Shown: positions 22,484 through 35,696, counted from the stretch's first letter. The stretch is 64,000 bases of DNA from Rosellinia necatrix (GCA_021209875.1 JAGYVD010000003.1:4650001-4714000); one strand, 5' to 3'. The notes: generated from the sequence alone by a model not told the origin. Program-made: numbers and translations.

Positions 22484-25400
22484 CTAGATCGTCTGGACGG
22501 GCGCGTGCTCGGCCGCCACCGGGCCGCCAGGGGGAACCTGCGCGGCCCCGGTCCCTCGCCTCCCGTTGGGGCCCCTTTCCAGCATGCGCAGAGCCTCAAC
22601 GTGGATCTGCTTGGAGTGGACGTTGACGTCCGTGATGCGGACCTCGAGGACGTCTCCCACGCGCAGGTCTGCGCCCACGGCGACGTCGTTGAGCGCACCG
22701 TGCTTCAGGATCGCCATGCGCTCGAACCAGTCCAGCCGGCCGAACGCGCGGGCTCGGGCCGGCTGCGACACGGTCAGCTTGAACGTCTCGGGCAGCGGGG
22801 CCTCCTTGAACCGCCAGGCGCGCACCAACGCCTGCAGGATCCACTGGTCGGTGCCGTCCATGTTCGTGAGAGAGCGGGCCTGCCTCTCGCGGAGGCGGAT
22901 CATCGGCAGCATCCTATCAAGACGCTCGCGGCTGAACGGCAGGAACGAGAGGTCATCGGCCATGCGCTTATCCTTGCCTTTCCCGCCCTTACTGCCAATG
23001 AGCTCACGTCCCAGTTTCTTCTCCTCCAGCAGCGCCGCCTCGATCTGCCAGTGTACGATCAGATCGCCAAAGCGGCGCAGCGGAGAGGTCGCTTTGGTGT
23101 ACATGTCGCTACCTATTGTGAAGTGCTGCCCGGGCGTAGTCGAGACCTCGTCGAGACCGAGGAGGGACCTCATATGTGCCCACACGCGGTCATCGGGACG
23201 AACACCAGAATCCAGCATCGGGTTCAGGACGTCACGCACGTACTGTAGGATAAGGGCGGCGTTGGGCACAGCATGAGGTTGGGTACGATAGGGAATAGGG
23301 ATATCTCGCTGATGACACCAACGAGCCGCAACTTCGTTGGCTAACTTCATCGCATTCTCGACCAAGTCGGTCCCGGAGCCCCGAGCGTAGTAAACGCGAA
23401 TCGATGGGTCCCCGGTTGTGGTAATGAAGCCACCGGACTCCTTCTTCTCGACGCTGCTGAAATCGACTGCTGCTGCCGGCCGAGATTGGAAGAATGGCGT
23501 TGCCCCTTTCTTTAGCCGCCCAGCCTGGATCACTTTACCAAGTTTAGAAAGAATGGCGAGGTCACCCTTCTGGCCCTTCGTTAATTCGTCAGGTCGAGAC
23601 ATCTTTCTATCTATCCCTACTGCTTTGGACTTGGGTACTTCGCCCAAGCTCCACTGCGTGTTTTGGGCGGATGAGTGCTTTCTGACTTCGCCAATAGCCG
23701 AAGCGGCATCTTCATATGTCATGTAAATGACATTTTCTAAGACATTCGCAGTAATCCTCTCACTTAAAATAGCGCCCTCTACATTAACTAGCGCGCTAAA
23801 TGTAAGACAGGGTCTATCGGGAGCTAAAGAAAACCGATCATGAATAAGATCCTCGGGCAACATGGGTTCAAGATGACCCGGGAGGTAAATAGCTTCAGGG
23901 ATAAGCTCTGCGTATTTGGCTACTGGTGTATCAGCACCGAATGACGACGCCGGATCCGCGACGTGCACGTGGATCCAATATTCTTCGGGGTTTGAGGTCC
24001 GTTCAAGGGACACCGCGTCGTCAATTTCACGGGCTGTGATATCATCAATGCAGTAGGCTGTGACTTTTTTCAAAGGCTTCCGAATAAGTGCCAGCATATC
24101 TCGCTTCAAGTGCCTGTCAAGCATGCCCATATAGGGGCGAACGTAGCTTCCGCCACGCTTGATCTCGACACCTGGAAAACGCACGCTATAACGAGCTGGG
24201 ATCTCCCAGGGCGGTATCCAGCCAACTTCCTGGAGAAAAGTCCAGCCCACAGACGGTATGAATCCTTTGGCTTCCTGGTAGCGCTCGACAGCCCGCAGGA
24301 AGGTGGAACCAATGGTTTGTAGGCTTGAATATGCTGGAAACTTTTGGTAGCCAGCCCAAAGTTCGATAAATTGTAGAATCTCCAGATCCGTATCAGACCA
24401 GGTTGGTTTCGTTTGCGCCGATTCCAATTTTAAAGACGGGCCAATAATGCCATTTTCTGACCACTCTCGATTCTTCCGGCTTTCGTCGATAATCTCCCGT
24501 GCCTTGATGGCGAAGGACTCAACGAGTGACTCATCATTCCACGCAGTTTTATTGGCGTGGTTTCGTCTCTCCAGATAGTCCCGCGCCAGTTTTTCGGCTT
24601 TCTGAATGATACGGACCTCTGAGAGTGGGCTAATTTCAAACAAGTACGATCTCTTATGCCCCGTAGCGCGGAGCGGTCTGAAAAACACCTCGTCCTGGAG
24701 TAGGGCTCGATGGACGGCATATAGAGCGTGAGGTTCGAACCTGTCAGAGTTTTTATACGACTCCGGAAGTAGGAGATCGGCTATTTCATGTAGAGTAAGA
24801 TATCGATGTTTGACAGGATCCCCTATGAAGGCGCTAGAGGCATCTAGGGTAGCGGCATTCGCTTGAAACACATTTTCGGCGCTCTGGGTAAATTGCAGCA
24901 TTTTGCGCAAAAGCGGCGCCCCCGTAAGTCGCGATGGGCTATCCCCCAAATCCCGAAGAGCATTCAACACCTCGATCGAGGCCCCGGCTGGAGGCAGTGC
25001 TGCAATAACCGGTCCTAACTCGTCCGGCTTTACGAAGCTATTAACAACAAATAATGCCTTGACGCCTAGGGCTGCAAACCATTTCCCGCTGATTGTGTAA
25101 AAATGCTCGTAGCCATCGATACGGCCGAGACAAATAGCGAGCACAGGTCGCCTTGAGCCTTCGGAGCTGTGAGAATGGGACGGGTAAGCAGGACGAAGAA
25201 CGAACGAAGGACGAAGGACACGAGGGAGGAGAACAGGGAACGCACGATAGCTCGACTAAGTCGCCTCGAGCCAACATAGCATCGTCAGAACGCAGATCTA
25301 TCATCTCATCGTCGACAAACAAGGGCGAGGTATCCCCGTTGTCGATTTGTGCCATGCTTGTGTTCTGCGGGCGAGTCGTGTTGTTGGACAGGTGGCCATC

Positions 25401-25768
25401 ATCTGCGTAATCCGCCAGAATCATCTCTCGCTCGGACGGATTCTCCCTTTGCCATTCGATGAGTTCCCTGCGGAGAGGCGTGTCGCGCCTCAGCTTCTTC
25501 GCGAAAGACTCAACCGGGTCGTCATATTTCGACGGCACGTGACGCACAGTTGCCAAGGCCTGCAATGGCGAATCAGCACTGATACGTTGGGATCATTCAG
25601 ACCAGTGCTCATTACCCTTCTGGAAGCTGGGTTCATATACCGCGTCGTGTGTCTGAAAGACCCCTTAACGGATGTGTGTAGCCACGGCGACGCCGGACCC
25701 GGACCCGAGCCCGAACTCCGGCCGGCACACCGCCAACATATATACGACCGACCTGATGCCTGCAGCAT
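22484..25768 (-). CDS. cyt-4: Mitochondrial 3'-5' exoribonuclease, RNase II/R family (CYT-4/Dss1-like)
   Basis: This RNase II-family enzyme is predicted to degrade and process RNA in the mitochondrion, as Neurospora CYT-4 and yeast Dss1 (mtEXO) do. Exons 25768-25616, 25559-25246 and 25166-22484 give 1,049 residues. The N-terminus is rich in Arg, Ser and aromatic residues without acidic ones (MLQASGRSYICWRCAGR), as in a mitochondrial presequence. The RNB catalytic motif CIDDITAREIDDAVSL is at about residues 523-540 and keeps the metal-binding aspartates. Conserved blocks HVADPASSF, PEAIYLPGHLEPMLPE and SPLRRFGDLIVHWQIEAAL follow. An S1-like segment lies near the C-terminus (about residues 980-1025). 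Introns are 56 and 79 bp. The last 150 codons are distinctly GC-rich at third positions. Confidence 0.92.
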
Positions 25769-26909
25769 GATCGCGGTAGGTCCGTGCTGATTGCGTGAGC
25801 AGAGAAGGCCGTTGGAGGGCAGCGAGGCTTAGATCGTGTTTTCTGTTTTCGCTACTTATGTTATAAAATTTCCATGACAGGGATTGTACGGCAGTAGTTA
25901 TCTCTTAGTAAATACTTTTTAGATAGGTACCTAGTTGTCCTATCCTATCTATCTACCTACCTACCTAGTGAAGTGGTGATGACAGGTGTCAGTCGCCCCT
26001 ACACAGCTGCTGTGGCTTAAGTAATCTCAATTCGTCAGCATAAATGGGGCAGCATCACAACCAATAGAATTACACCATTACTCCTAACTCTCTACCTGGG
26101 TTACACTGACATGAAGTCAACGACAACATTCATTAATGGCATCCCGTTGCTAGCTAATTTAGCTCACAAGTCTGAATAGATGGCCGTGTGGGCTAAACCG
26201 GAGGCTGATGGGTTACATGAGATATAGTTTGATACCCGCCCCGTTCACACATATAGAATGCGTTGTCTCTCATCGCCCACCGTCGCCTAGGTTACCTAGG
26301 TAAGTACGAAGTAGGCATGATATTTCAGGTGTCAAGTCTCAGGGCAGCTACTAGATAGTGGATGAGGTAAGTTTCCCTTTTTCTTTTCTTTTTTTTTTTT
26401 TTGGATTTTTTATTTATATATATATTAAATTTATTTATCCCATTTCACTCACAACGTTTATCTGGTAATGGATTTCTACACACTGGAGTTGTAGGTAGTA
26501 TGCCTTCTCTTCTAGTTCGACATGGAAAAGTTGTTTCCAGCTTATGCTGTTTTCGAATGTCTCAACCCCACGAGCGAGCCGTCTGAGACGCATTTCTCTG
26601 TTTTCGCCAACCTCTTGCCATAGCAACGGGGGGGGGGAGAGAGAGAGAGGTGAGATCGCTCCGCACATCCATTTTCTGGAATGTGCATCAAGCCCTTCCC
26701 CGTCACTTTCTGGAATTCCTCCGGAGCCGTATACATCCAGAATGACGACACATCTAACGGACCTCCCCAACGTCCTATTCATAAGAAGACTTGTTCAGCC
26801 GTCATTTACCTCGTCTTTTCGTCCCTACCATTACTCTACCCGCCCCATCCACACAGCTTGGTTTCATCCGCTTGCCTCTTAGATCTTACCTGGTATCACC
26901 AAAATAAGC

Positions 26910-27410
26910 ATGGCGATAAGGAGAGCTTCGATCCTCACCCTAGCTGGTGCTGCCTTTCCGCAAATGAATACCAGTATCAACAGCATGCTAGACTCTACGA
27001 CCCCGTCTGCCGACAACACCGGGGCCCTCTTTACAGGCAGGCCAAATTCTTTTATAGACAACACTGCCATCGCCACAATGATTGCCGATACTACCTCGGG
27101 CATCTATACCGGTTCCGATGTTGACAATCTAGGCCACTCGTCTGCAGTAACGGACAGCCATCGCCGTATGAATATCACGGCAATTGTAAAGCCATCCATC
27201 ACAAATAGCTTTCCGGCCATTACCATAGTAGCAACTGGCTCCATGACAACCCCAAGCATGGGCGGAGCAGTAGGCACCGGAGGATTGGCTGTCTCCAACG
27301 CCAGTGCCACCACAACCGGCCAGCCAATTCGTGGCGACAGCACGATGAGTGGTGTTTCGGTAAGCGTTTACACGGACACAATCCTATCCGGTAGTATCGC
27401 TCCAAACTAA
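26910..27410 (+). CDS. Doubtful small Ser/Thr-rich secreted protein
   Basis: This is an uninterrupted 166-codon ATG frame. The first 18 residues (MAIRRASILTLAGAAFPQ) resemble a weak signal peptide. The rest is rich in Ser, Thr, Ala and Gly with several N-x-S/T sequons and no cysteine, which argues against an effector-type disulphide protein. No family is recognised. The opposite strand is also almost open over the same stretch (26879-27343, one internal stop), so composition alone may explain the ORF. A GTAAGC at 27361 could be a donor, which would change the C-terminus. Confidence 0.3.
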   Translation: MAIRRASILTLAGAAFPQMNTSINSMLDSTTPSADNTGALFTGRPNSFIDNTAIATMIADTTSGIYTGSDVDNLGHSSAVTDSHRRMNITAIVKPSITNSFPAITIVATGSMTTPSMGGAVGTGGLAVSNASATTTGQPIRGDSTMSGVSVSVYTDTILSGSIAPN

Positions 27411-29240
27411 TAAAATAACTAGATCGGTTTCTTCGTCATATCGTTGGCTCTGACTGCCCTGCTGCAGTTGTGAAACCTGCGGTCACAAAATGAGAAGCGA
27501 GATCGGTGTCGACAAGGGACAAGCATGATCAAACGCTATTCTGACACTATCAACTACTTCACACTCGGCTCGTGAGAATAGCGGCTCGGCCTCTGCCATT
27601 TTAGCTCGGATCAGCCAGATCAGGAGGATTTAGCAGTTATGTACACTACTAGATGTAGATCTCGGCTACCGCCACACCTGCGTTATCCGGGTCCATCTAG
27701 GAACTGGGAGTTAGCTAATCGTTCCTTGTTCGGGTCATTGTGGTGGTAGGCGGACATGTTAGGGAATGCGGAGGCGATTCGTATGATTATATAGTAATGT
27801 GTATAGTAACTAGGTAGTTAATCTGTGCAAGCACGTCTCGTGCATCAAGCCTCGATGGAAACATGAAACACGGTGGAGGAACCGCTGTCAGCCCAAATCT
27901 CAAAGTTCGTATCTAAAGTGAAATTCAACCCCTATCAAAAGCTTGATTTCTGGGGCTGTGGAGATGTCTCCGGTCTCGCCCCCCGTGGACCAGCACCAGG
28001 TGCGGGAATCGCTCAGCGGGCACAAATACCCGTTATGCGTGGGAGTGTGAAGCTGATTCAAAGGCCGCAGGGCTTTGTCGCTCGGCACTCTTGAAATTGG
28101 CCTCCTTTAATTTTCCCCCTCCTATTCAGCCGTCTTAATAAGAAAAAAAAAAAATAAGATAAACTGAAAAATAAACTGAGAGCAGTTCGACTGGCAGTTG
28201 GCTCTGCTGATTCACTAATTAGTTATGTATAGGATACCTATCTTTGTATGGACGACTGGGTATGGCTACTTGTCCAACTACCTAATTCACCTAAATATGA
28301 TTGTATTTGTCTACAAATGTGGACATAGCAGAAGGCCAGAACTCATCAAGGATCTATCCATTATGTCCGCTGATGTGCACTAGCTGAAATCCGGATATAA
28401 AAAATGCTCATCGCTTTGCTCCCGTCGGTAGTGTACAGCAGATCTCATGGTGGGTGTGCGCGGCGTGATGTATGGCGGGTAGAATAGTGCATCCATCTAC
28501 TATATATAATTAATATAACGAACTAGTTAGAATGGGGAGAAAAGAGGTAAAGGTGCATGCTATCTACACTATTGTTTGTTGCAGAACACAAGATCTCTGC
28601 AAGCACTAAGGTTATTCTGTAAATTAACATCAATTTGTTGTCAATTGAACGGCATTTCCCAGTAACAGAGTTTGAGGGACTGAGAGAGCTAACCTGATGA
28701 AGTTGCCTATACTTTGTTGTTGTCGCACGTTGAAAAGAAAAAAAAAAAAATTGGCTGAAAGGGGCTGCACTGTCAATGAAGGAGGGTGGCACGGATAACG
28801 CCTAGGTCTATGACAGGCATAGCTAGATGCAGGTACGAAGCGTTCACCCCACTCCCAAGCCAACAAACTGATGCAGGTACAGCTGTCTAGCTACACAGTA
28901 TAAGATAATACACACAGTATTACATATGAAAGGCAGGTTTAGTGATCTCTGGTCTGTGCTGGGATTTTCTGGCCAGGCTGAATCTCGATCTAGCCTGACA
29001 CCCACATCTTCCGCCTCATCATGCCTCTCACGCTATCGCCCATTGTTATTTGATTATACGATGGCTCGGCTACCCGCGTACTGCTATACGTACTGCTATG
29101 CGCAATACCCTAACTAGCGCGATAACGAGCATACTTGAGGCGTGATACTGAATTTTAGTGCCTTGATTGGTTAATTGCTCAGTACCTGCTATGGAGCGCA
29201 GAACGTGGCCTAGGTACTGCAAACTATCAGCCAAGCCCCT

Positions 29241-29334
29241 ATATATGTATGTTTATGTATGTATATGTATGTATATGTATTAGATTGTAGGTACACTCGT
29301 ATAACTGTATGCTACCTACCTACCTACCTACCTA
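29241..29334 (+). repeat. TATG microsatellite followed by (CTAC)n
   Basis: A (TATG/TATA) tetranucleotide run at 29241-29281 is followed, 30 bp later, by five to six CTAC units at 29312-29334. Confidence 0.88.
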
Positions 29335-30035
29335 GTGTATAGCACCGGATTGAAGTGATCCTACTCTTTTGAGCGAGGTAACCTTATGGGCTTCCCCCCC
29401 TTTGCCCCTGCGGATAGTACTATAGTGTACAAGTAGTGTATGTTTCCGATGGCCAGAGGGTTCGGGTTGAATCGCCGTGGCAGAGTGGTAAAGGATGGCA
29501 TGCACAACGTAACTGCTACCACATGGTGCTTACCTGAACTTACCTGGACTGGGTACACTACCGGTTAGGTAGTGGGGATACGAGAGCCTTGAAGGACCTT
29601 GGAAGCTGTGTTGGCGCTGTGGGTAGTCTTGTGGGTAGACAGGGCAAAAACAGTACTGCTACTTAATATGGCTTATGTTGAAGGCGAATTCGGGGGTAAC
29701 TACTACTTCACATTGTCTAATGCGATGCACTAAATAGGGCAGTAATTTCGCTAGGACCCCACGTAATTTCCTTGGTTGTCTGCAATCCACACAGCCCCTG
29801 CAGATGTGCTGCACTGTCTGGGGCCTCGGAGATAGGCTAGCTATATTCGGCATTCATCGAGGTCTTTGGCCCTGTTGGCTCAAAGCCATCCTCCACTTCC
29901 TCTCCAACCCTCATGATCCTTGTGAATATTTGGCAGCCAACCAGCAAACCTCTCATCTCGTCGCCGGGCCACTCACCGATCGTTTTTGCTCAGTTCCTTA
30001 GTGTACCGTTGGTACCTTCAAAGACAAGTGGCGCT

Positions 30036-30075
30036 GTCGTTGTTGTTGTCGTTGTTGTTGTGGTTGTTGCTGTCG
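30036..30075 (+). repeat. (GTT)n trinucleotide repeat
   Basis: About twelve GTT units with occasional GTC, GTG and GCT variants are present. There is no credible coding frame around it. Confidence 0.85.
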
Positions 30076-30924
30076 GTCTTGATCCGTCGAGCAGGGCTGG
30101 AGTTGGTTATTTGGTATGACCAGCCATCTATCACGACCTACCGCAAAGCAGAGGAGAAAGACTACGTTCCACGTCCAAGGCTGGGATCTCGAGAATCTGA
30201 CAGAGCGTCTGGTCTCCATGAAACCAGGCAGCGGGAAGTCAATGACTATCGGAAACCACGGCAGGAAGTGTAGTGTATGAAGTATGTAGAACTGCTTTTG
30301 GTAGTCCAGCCCCCGATTCTCGAACCAGTCTCGAATGCCGATATTTTAATTCCAGTCTTCTAGTCTTTAGTCACAATGCGGTGAAGCAGCGAATACAACA
30401 TACCCCGGCCCTGACAAGAGGGACCGCTTTGCCAGGACCTCCACTGCTATCCCACCTTGCCACAAAGCAGGTACCTCTGCTCTGCCAGTTATCATGGAAG
30501 AACAAAGGGCAGAGATGGGTGTGTGCAAGGGGGCCCCCCCCTGATATTAGCCAACCCAGACTAGCATCTGCCCCATCTGTACGAACAAAACAACGCCAGC
30601 ATCTTGCGGCGCCATACCAGAAAAAAAACAAAGGGTAAATTGGCGCCCGAAGACCCATGGCGCCGTGGCCACCTAATAAAACTAATGACCATGCCGCCCC
30701 CCTTTCCCTTTTTCTCATCCACGAGGAGGTCTTCTTTTAATGTCCACGTCTGACGCCAATCCATCTCTCGTCCCTCGCCATTGCCAATCCAACCTACCGC
30801 TTCACTCTTTTAGCGGGCACTCGTTTTATCACGACATCACGAAGAGGAATAGATAGCCGTTCACGGACTACTCGTCGCATCGGAATCCAACTCAAGGAGT
30901 TTTAGGAAAAGAAATTAAGGGAAA

Positions 30925-32690
30925 ATGAAGGCAACTTTGGCCGTCGCGGCGCTTGCCGCCGGTGTCAGCGCCGGGAGTATTCACCACCGACACAACCATG
31001 GCGCTGCCCATGCCCACGCGAAGAAGGGCTACGAAGCTGAGGAGACTTGCGGCTGCACAACCGTCTACAGCACCTACCACGGCGAGCCTACCCGTACGTA
31101 ACAAGACCCCCCGTTACAAGAGGACGGTTTGAGAGGTGGATATCTTCTTTCGCAGCGTTTGTACTAACAGTAGAAGTGATCTTCCCTCCTGTGCCGTCGC
31201 CGGAGCCCACCACTGTGCCCACCACCGAGGTTGTGGTCCCTACGCCAGTCCCGCAGACATGCCCGACTACTGGTGTCTACACCTTCACGGCCACCACGAT
31301 CACCTTGACCGATGCCACAACCATTCCCGTGCCGTACACAACCTCGGTCCCGGCTGGCACTCACACTCTCGGCGGTGTTACCACCGTTGTTACTACTGCC
31401 ACGACCGTTGTGTGCCCCTACGCCACTGTCTCTACCAGTGAGGGTGTAGAAACCAGCGTCATCGAGAGCACCACCTACGTGTGCCCTTCGGCCGGCACCT
31501 ACACCATCGCTCCCACTACCACAACCGTTACTGAACCCACCACGGTCGTGATCCCCACTGTTACCAGCTATCCTGCTGGCACATACACTCAGCCTGAGGT
31601 TGTGACCACCATCTACGAGACGAGCACAGTCGTCTACTGCCCCTTCGAAATCCCCACGCCCTCTACCAGCGAGGCCGTCTCGGTCCCAACGAGCTATGCC
31701 GTGCAGAACACTCCCGCCCCGGAGCCTACTCAGCCTGCTGAGACTCCTGCTCCCGAGCCAACCTACCCCGCCGAGACTCCCGTGACCCCCGTCCCGGAGC
31801 CCGAGCCAAGCACGACCTCCACCAAGCAAACCCCTAAGCCTACCGGCGGACCAAGCAATACCCCTAGCAAGGGTGTGCCAGGCATGCCTTGGGCTGTTAC
31901 CTACACTCCCTACGAGACCTCAGCTGGCGGCGGTTGCAAGTCGCAGGCCAACGTGAACAGTGACATTGCCGCTATTGCCGCCGCCGGTGTCACCACCATC
32001 CGTGTCTACTCCACTGACTGCAGCACTCTCGAATTCGTCGGTGGTGCTTGCGAGGCCCATGGCATCAAGATGATCTTGGGTATCTTTGTCGATGAGCCTG
32101 GCTGCGGTGCCTCCAACCCCAGCGTTGCCGAGCAAATCAGCGCTATCAAGTCCTGGGGCAAGTGGGACCTCGTCTCCCTGATCACTGTTGGCAACGAGGC
32201 TGTCCTCCACGGTTACTGCACTCCCTCCGAGCTTGCTGGCCTCATCTCCTCCACCAAGAAGCAGCTCAGCTACACCGGACCTTACTCCACTGCCGAGACC
32301 GTCAACATCTGGCAACAGCCCGAATTTGCCGGCCTTGTTTGCGACGTCGTCGACTTCGTCGGTGCCAACGCCCACGCTTTCTTCAACACCGAGACCGTTG
32401 CCTCCCAGGCTGGCCAGTTCGTCAAGGGCCAGCTCAGCATCATCGAGAACATCTGCCCTGGCAAGGAGGGACGTATCATGGAGACTGGCTGGCCCTCGGC
32501 CGGCAAGGCTCTCGGCCTCGCTGTCCCCGGCTACGCCGAGCAGGCTGTCGCCATCAAGACCATCGTCCAGGAGGTTGGTGAGAAGGCTGTCCTCTTCAGC
32601 CTAACATCCGATGCCTGGAAGGATGGCAACACGCAGTGCCAGTGCGAGCAGCACTGGGGTTGCGCCTCCGTCCTCGGCATCAACATGTAA
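30925..32690 (+). CDS. Secreted GH17 beta-1,3-glucanase/glucosidase with Ser/Thr-rich stalk
   Basis: This is a cell-wall glycoside hydrolase of family 17 that acts on beta-1,3-glucan. Exon 1 is 30925-31093 and exon 2 starts at 31156 (567 residues) or, in frame, at 31171 (562). The signal peptide MKATLAVAALAAGVSA is followed by a His-rich stretch and a CGCTTVYSTYHGEPT segment seen in fungal wall GH17 proteins. A Thr/Val/Pro-rich region with two TTVV...CP(Y/S/F)-type repeats, likely heavily O-glycosylated, runs to about residue 310. The catalytic domain has the acid/base Glu in TVGNEAVLHG (about residue 403) and the nucleophile Glu in METGWPSAG (about residue 498). It ends after a Cys-rich tail without a GPI signal. 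Codon use is strongly C-ending, which suggests high expression. The pyrimidine tract TTCTTTCGCAG favours the 31156 acceptor, while a TACTAAC at 31160-31168 would favour a later one. Confidence 0.92.
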
Positions 32691-35600
32691 ATGGGCTGTG
32701 TGTCGGCCGGGCTGTAAATGAATTTAGAGGGTCTGCATTTTGTCATGCTTGGACAGAGGTCGGGTTGAGACAGGTTGTTGCGCTAGCAACTATTTCGGTG
32801 TTGAGGAGCAACAGGCCACGGGCAATTGCATATAACCCGTCCGCGGCGCAAACGATGACTCGACAATTATTAGGTTTACTCTCCTCGTGTCGTCGTCGCG
32901 CCGCCAAGGGTCTGGTTCATAATGTTGTAATTCACTAGTGTCTATTTATGAATTCTCTCTGTCGTGTTTCCAACGATTCTGTTTAGAAAGGGTTTTTCCC
33001 ATGTGCATTCCCTAAATGCCATCGCACGTGTCTATCTACTAATTATTATCAATGTTTGACTAATGTCTTCCCGCCTGTCCTTCGACCATTTCGTCGATTG
33101 CCAGTCCTCACTTTAGGCCACTCATTCTCTGCCCTATGTCCTAGGACATACCGGCCATGGACATGACTCCAAATTCGATGTTTCGCCATTTCTTGTTCAG
33201 TATCTCTTTTGGTCTACGAGACGTTCTCTACGCGACTCGGGGTTCCCCTGTTCTTGAAGTTGTTAGGCTCAAGCCTGGATATTTGCAACCTCCGGTACGG
33301 GTACACCTTAGATGCTCGTTCGCTTGCTTGCTTGCTATGATCACGAGCGCGATGAATGCCAAGGTACCCAGAGACAAAGACGTACATTCAGCTAACCCAT
33401 CCCCCAACCTCATAGAATATTGTCTTCGACATCATATTTGATGTGCGGCGAAGTTCTACCGAATCGGCAGCTCAGAGAGGCGACTATCAAGAACAATACA
33501 CACCGCCGCTGCATGCACGAGGGTAAATTCTAGTCATGTTCATCTGCCCCAGATTTTAGTTCGGTTGGCGGAAATATAGATTCACGATTTCATCTTGCCA
33601 CCGGCACACAGAGGGTCCCGATAGTTAGTTAGATGGGCCGTAGTTGTGGTTACGATAAATCACGACGTTTCCAGCAACCTCGCGGTGCGCAGCAAGCGTA
33701 ACGCATTTATTCATGTTAGTTTGTCAGAGTTGTTGGGTCTGGCGTTGACAAGCGTCCATGAGCCCTATTTAAATAGGTAAAGAAAAAGAAAAAAAAAAGC
33801 TATCTGGCCTGACCTGGTCGTCGCACGTTTGACATTGACATCGGACGAGCAAACCTGCGGGCGGTATTTTGCCCTCCCCTGCTTCTCGGCTCCGGTTGGC
33901 CGGTTTCTCGATCTTACCGGGTTCTACCCCGTACAATTCGATCTTGACATCTTCCGTATGCATGGTGTGCTCCTGTCTTGGGGTCGGGATTACCTGGGTA
34001 CGGTAGGTGCTTACTCAACACATGACCCTTCCCCAGATTCTCCTCATCAATGGTTATTTTTGGGGAGTTATAATAAAACCCAGGTGCTAGATACATACAT
34101 AAATATATATACACACATACATACACATTTGCACACAGTCTACACTTCATGGTTATAAAAATTCTCTGGCTCACCTCGGGCTAGGCTCGGATCACAATCA
34201 GTTCGCAATCTGCTTCAGTGCATGGTAGTATAACTAACTCATCCGCTATTTTGTCGGGCAGATTCCATGACACACTCTAACTTGCCGAAAGGGGTAATTT
34301 TACATGTGTGTTTGCCAAGGCCCCTCTGCTTCCCCAGGGGGGGGCCAACGACGAGAGATTGATTACTCACACCTTTTCGTCAGAAAAATTCGTTCCTGCT
34401 CATCTCCTTGCAGTGCTAGCGAGCGTATGAAGTACTACTAGGATCTCGCGGGGAATGCCTCGTGTGGGAACTACCAGATATAAGAGGCCGTAGAAAGAAA
34501 GTATAGAAGCAAGAGCATTCAGACTAAGATGCTCATCACCCAATCGAATTTACCAACCCTTTTGAACGTCCCCCCCAAAAAAACACAAGCCTCCCGAACA
34601 AAAAATGTAGTTCCTCGCCGTTTATCTACTACCCCCTAACCTCGCTACTCCCCCCAGCTAACGTGCAGCGCCAACTTCCCAACAATGAATGCCACGCCCC
34701 TCCTAGCCAGGACCTCGTGGTACGCGGGCGCCGGGGGAGGGGCACGGTCCTGCGCATGCGCCCGGGACCCCGGCGACATCACACGGCCCGTCGTAACGGA
34801 CGGGGCCGGCGACAACCTGCGGACGGGCTCTGCCGTCCTAATAAATCCCGTACAACACCAGCAGCCCTGTAGTAAACGTCCTGGGTTTTGGAGTGGCCCC
34901 TGACGCCGTTCGCCGCCGGGCCGTCGAGCCGCAAGTCGTCCTATGCGGCCACTGCGGGCATTTCTACCTTCGGCGGGCTCGTCTCGCGCTGCCGCGGCGG
35001 CACGGGCGCCGACGTCCTGTACCACCGCAACTCGGGCAACGGGGGCCCGGGCGGGGGGTTGCACGTGGGTCGACGTCACGGTTAAACATCCATCACCGTG
35101 CTGGCACTGACGCCCGTTGAATTTTAAGATGTGACGATAGATGGGGGCATCTTCAGGGTTGCATGGGGCAGAGGAAGAGATAAATGGAGGGGAAGGAAAA
35201 GGGAAGAAAGTAAGAAGGGGGGGGGGAGGGGCAAGGACGGCTCGCATGGCGACGAGATGCACACAGGTATAGGACCGAGGGATGGGGCAAGATCACAGAT
35301 GCCGCCAAGTGCCGATGTTGCTCATGCTGAATATTTCCTGAAGAGACCCTGGGGTTATAGTAGCGCCCAGCGTCGAGGCAGAACCTATGCTAGCCAGATC
35401 TTGGTTGTCAAAGTAGTCAATAGGCTATACTAGCGGCTCAGTTACACCCCTCTATAATTTCTTGTGTGGCATTTTCATCTACTGTACAACCTGTCATCGT
35501 AGGAGCCGTCTCCTCGAACTCTATTAGCAACAAAACGGTAGCGCAGATGGAATGGAAGAATATGGGTGAAGTGAGAATAATTAAAAGTCGGGTATATCAA

Positions 35601-35696
35601 CTGCCTACAAGTGATACTGGATCCTGACATGCTCTTCTTATCACGGGACGCCTGTGCCTCAGAAACTCTAAATGCTATTCCCATATTTGTAGCCCG
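32691..35696. other. Convergent intergenic region, GH17 / WD40 gene
   Basis: No supportable gene is seen in 3 kb. It contains A-rich tracts near 33780, short G runs near 34337 and 35219, and a GC-rich island (34660-35120) that is listed separately. Confidence 0.55.
34660..35120. other. GC-rich island, possible gene remnant
   Basis: The composition here is clearly richer in G and C, and in CpG, than in the flanks. An ATG frame at 34685-34903 (72 codons) is followed in another plus frame by 34888-35085, and in a third frame the tail stays open a little further. The minus strand is open too (34645-35262). No domain is recognised. It could be a frame-damaged small gene, an unrecognised multi-exon gene or only a compositional patch. 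Confidence 0.35.

Larger units (their letters stand above)
25769..30924. other. Gene-poor block between CYT-4-like and GH17 genes
   Basis: This is 5.2 kb between divergent genes. Apart from the doubtful ORF at 26910-27410, no gene is supported. Contents include TAGGTA-type clusters (25923-25970, 26284-26304), poly-T near 26386-26402, a TATG microsatellite (29241-29281), (CTAC)n at 29312-29334 and a GTT array (30036-30075). Confidence 0.55.

Noticed and set aside
29470..29545. Perfect-looking tRNA A box (TGGCAGAGTGG) on the plus strand
   Set aside because: No B box follows within a usable distance and no cloverleaf can be formed.
34645..35262. 205-codon minus-strand ORF
   Set aside because: The product is Ala/Arg/Pro-rich in the manner of GC-rich antisense frames, with no domain; the region is reported only as a GC-rich island.
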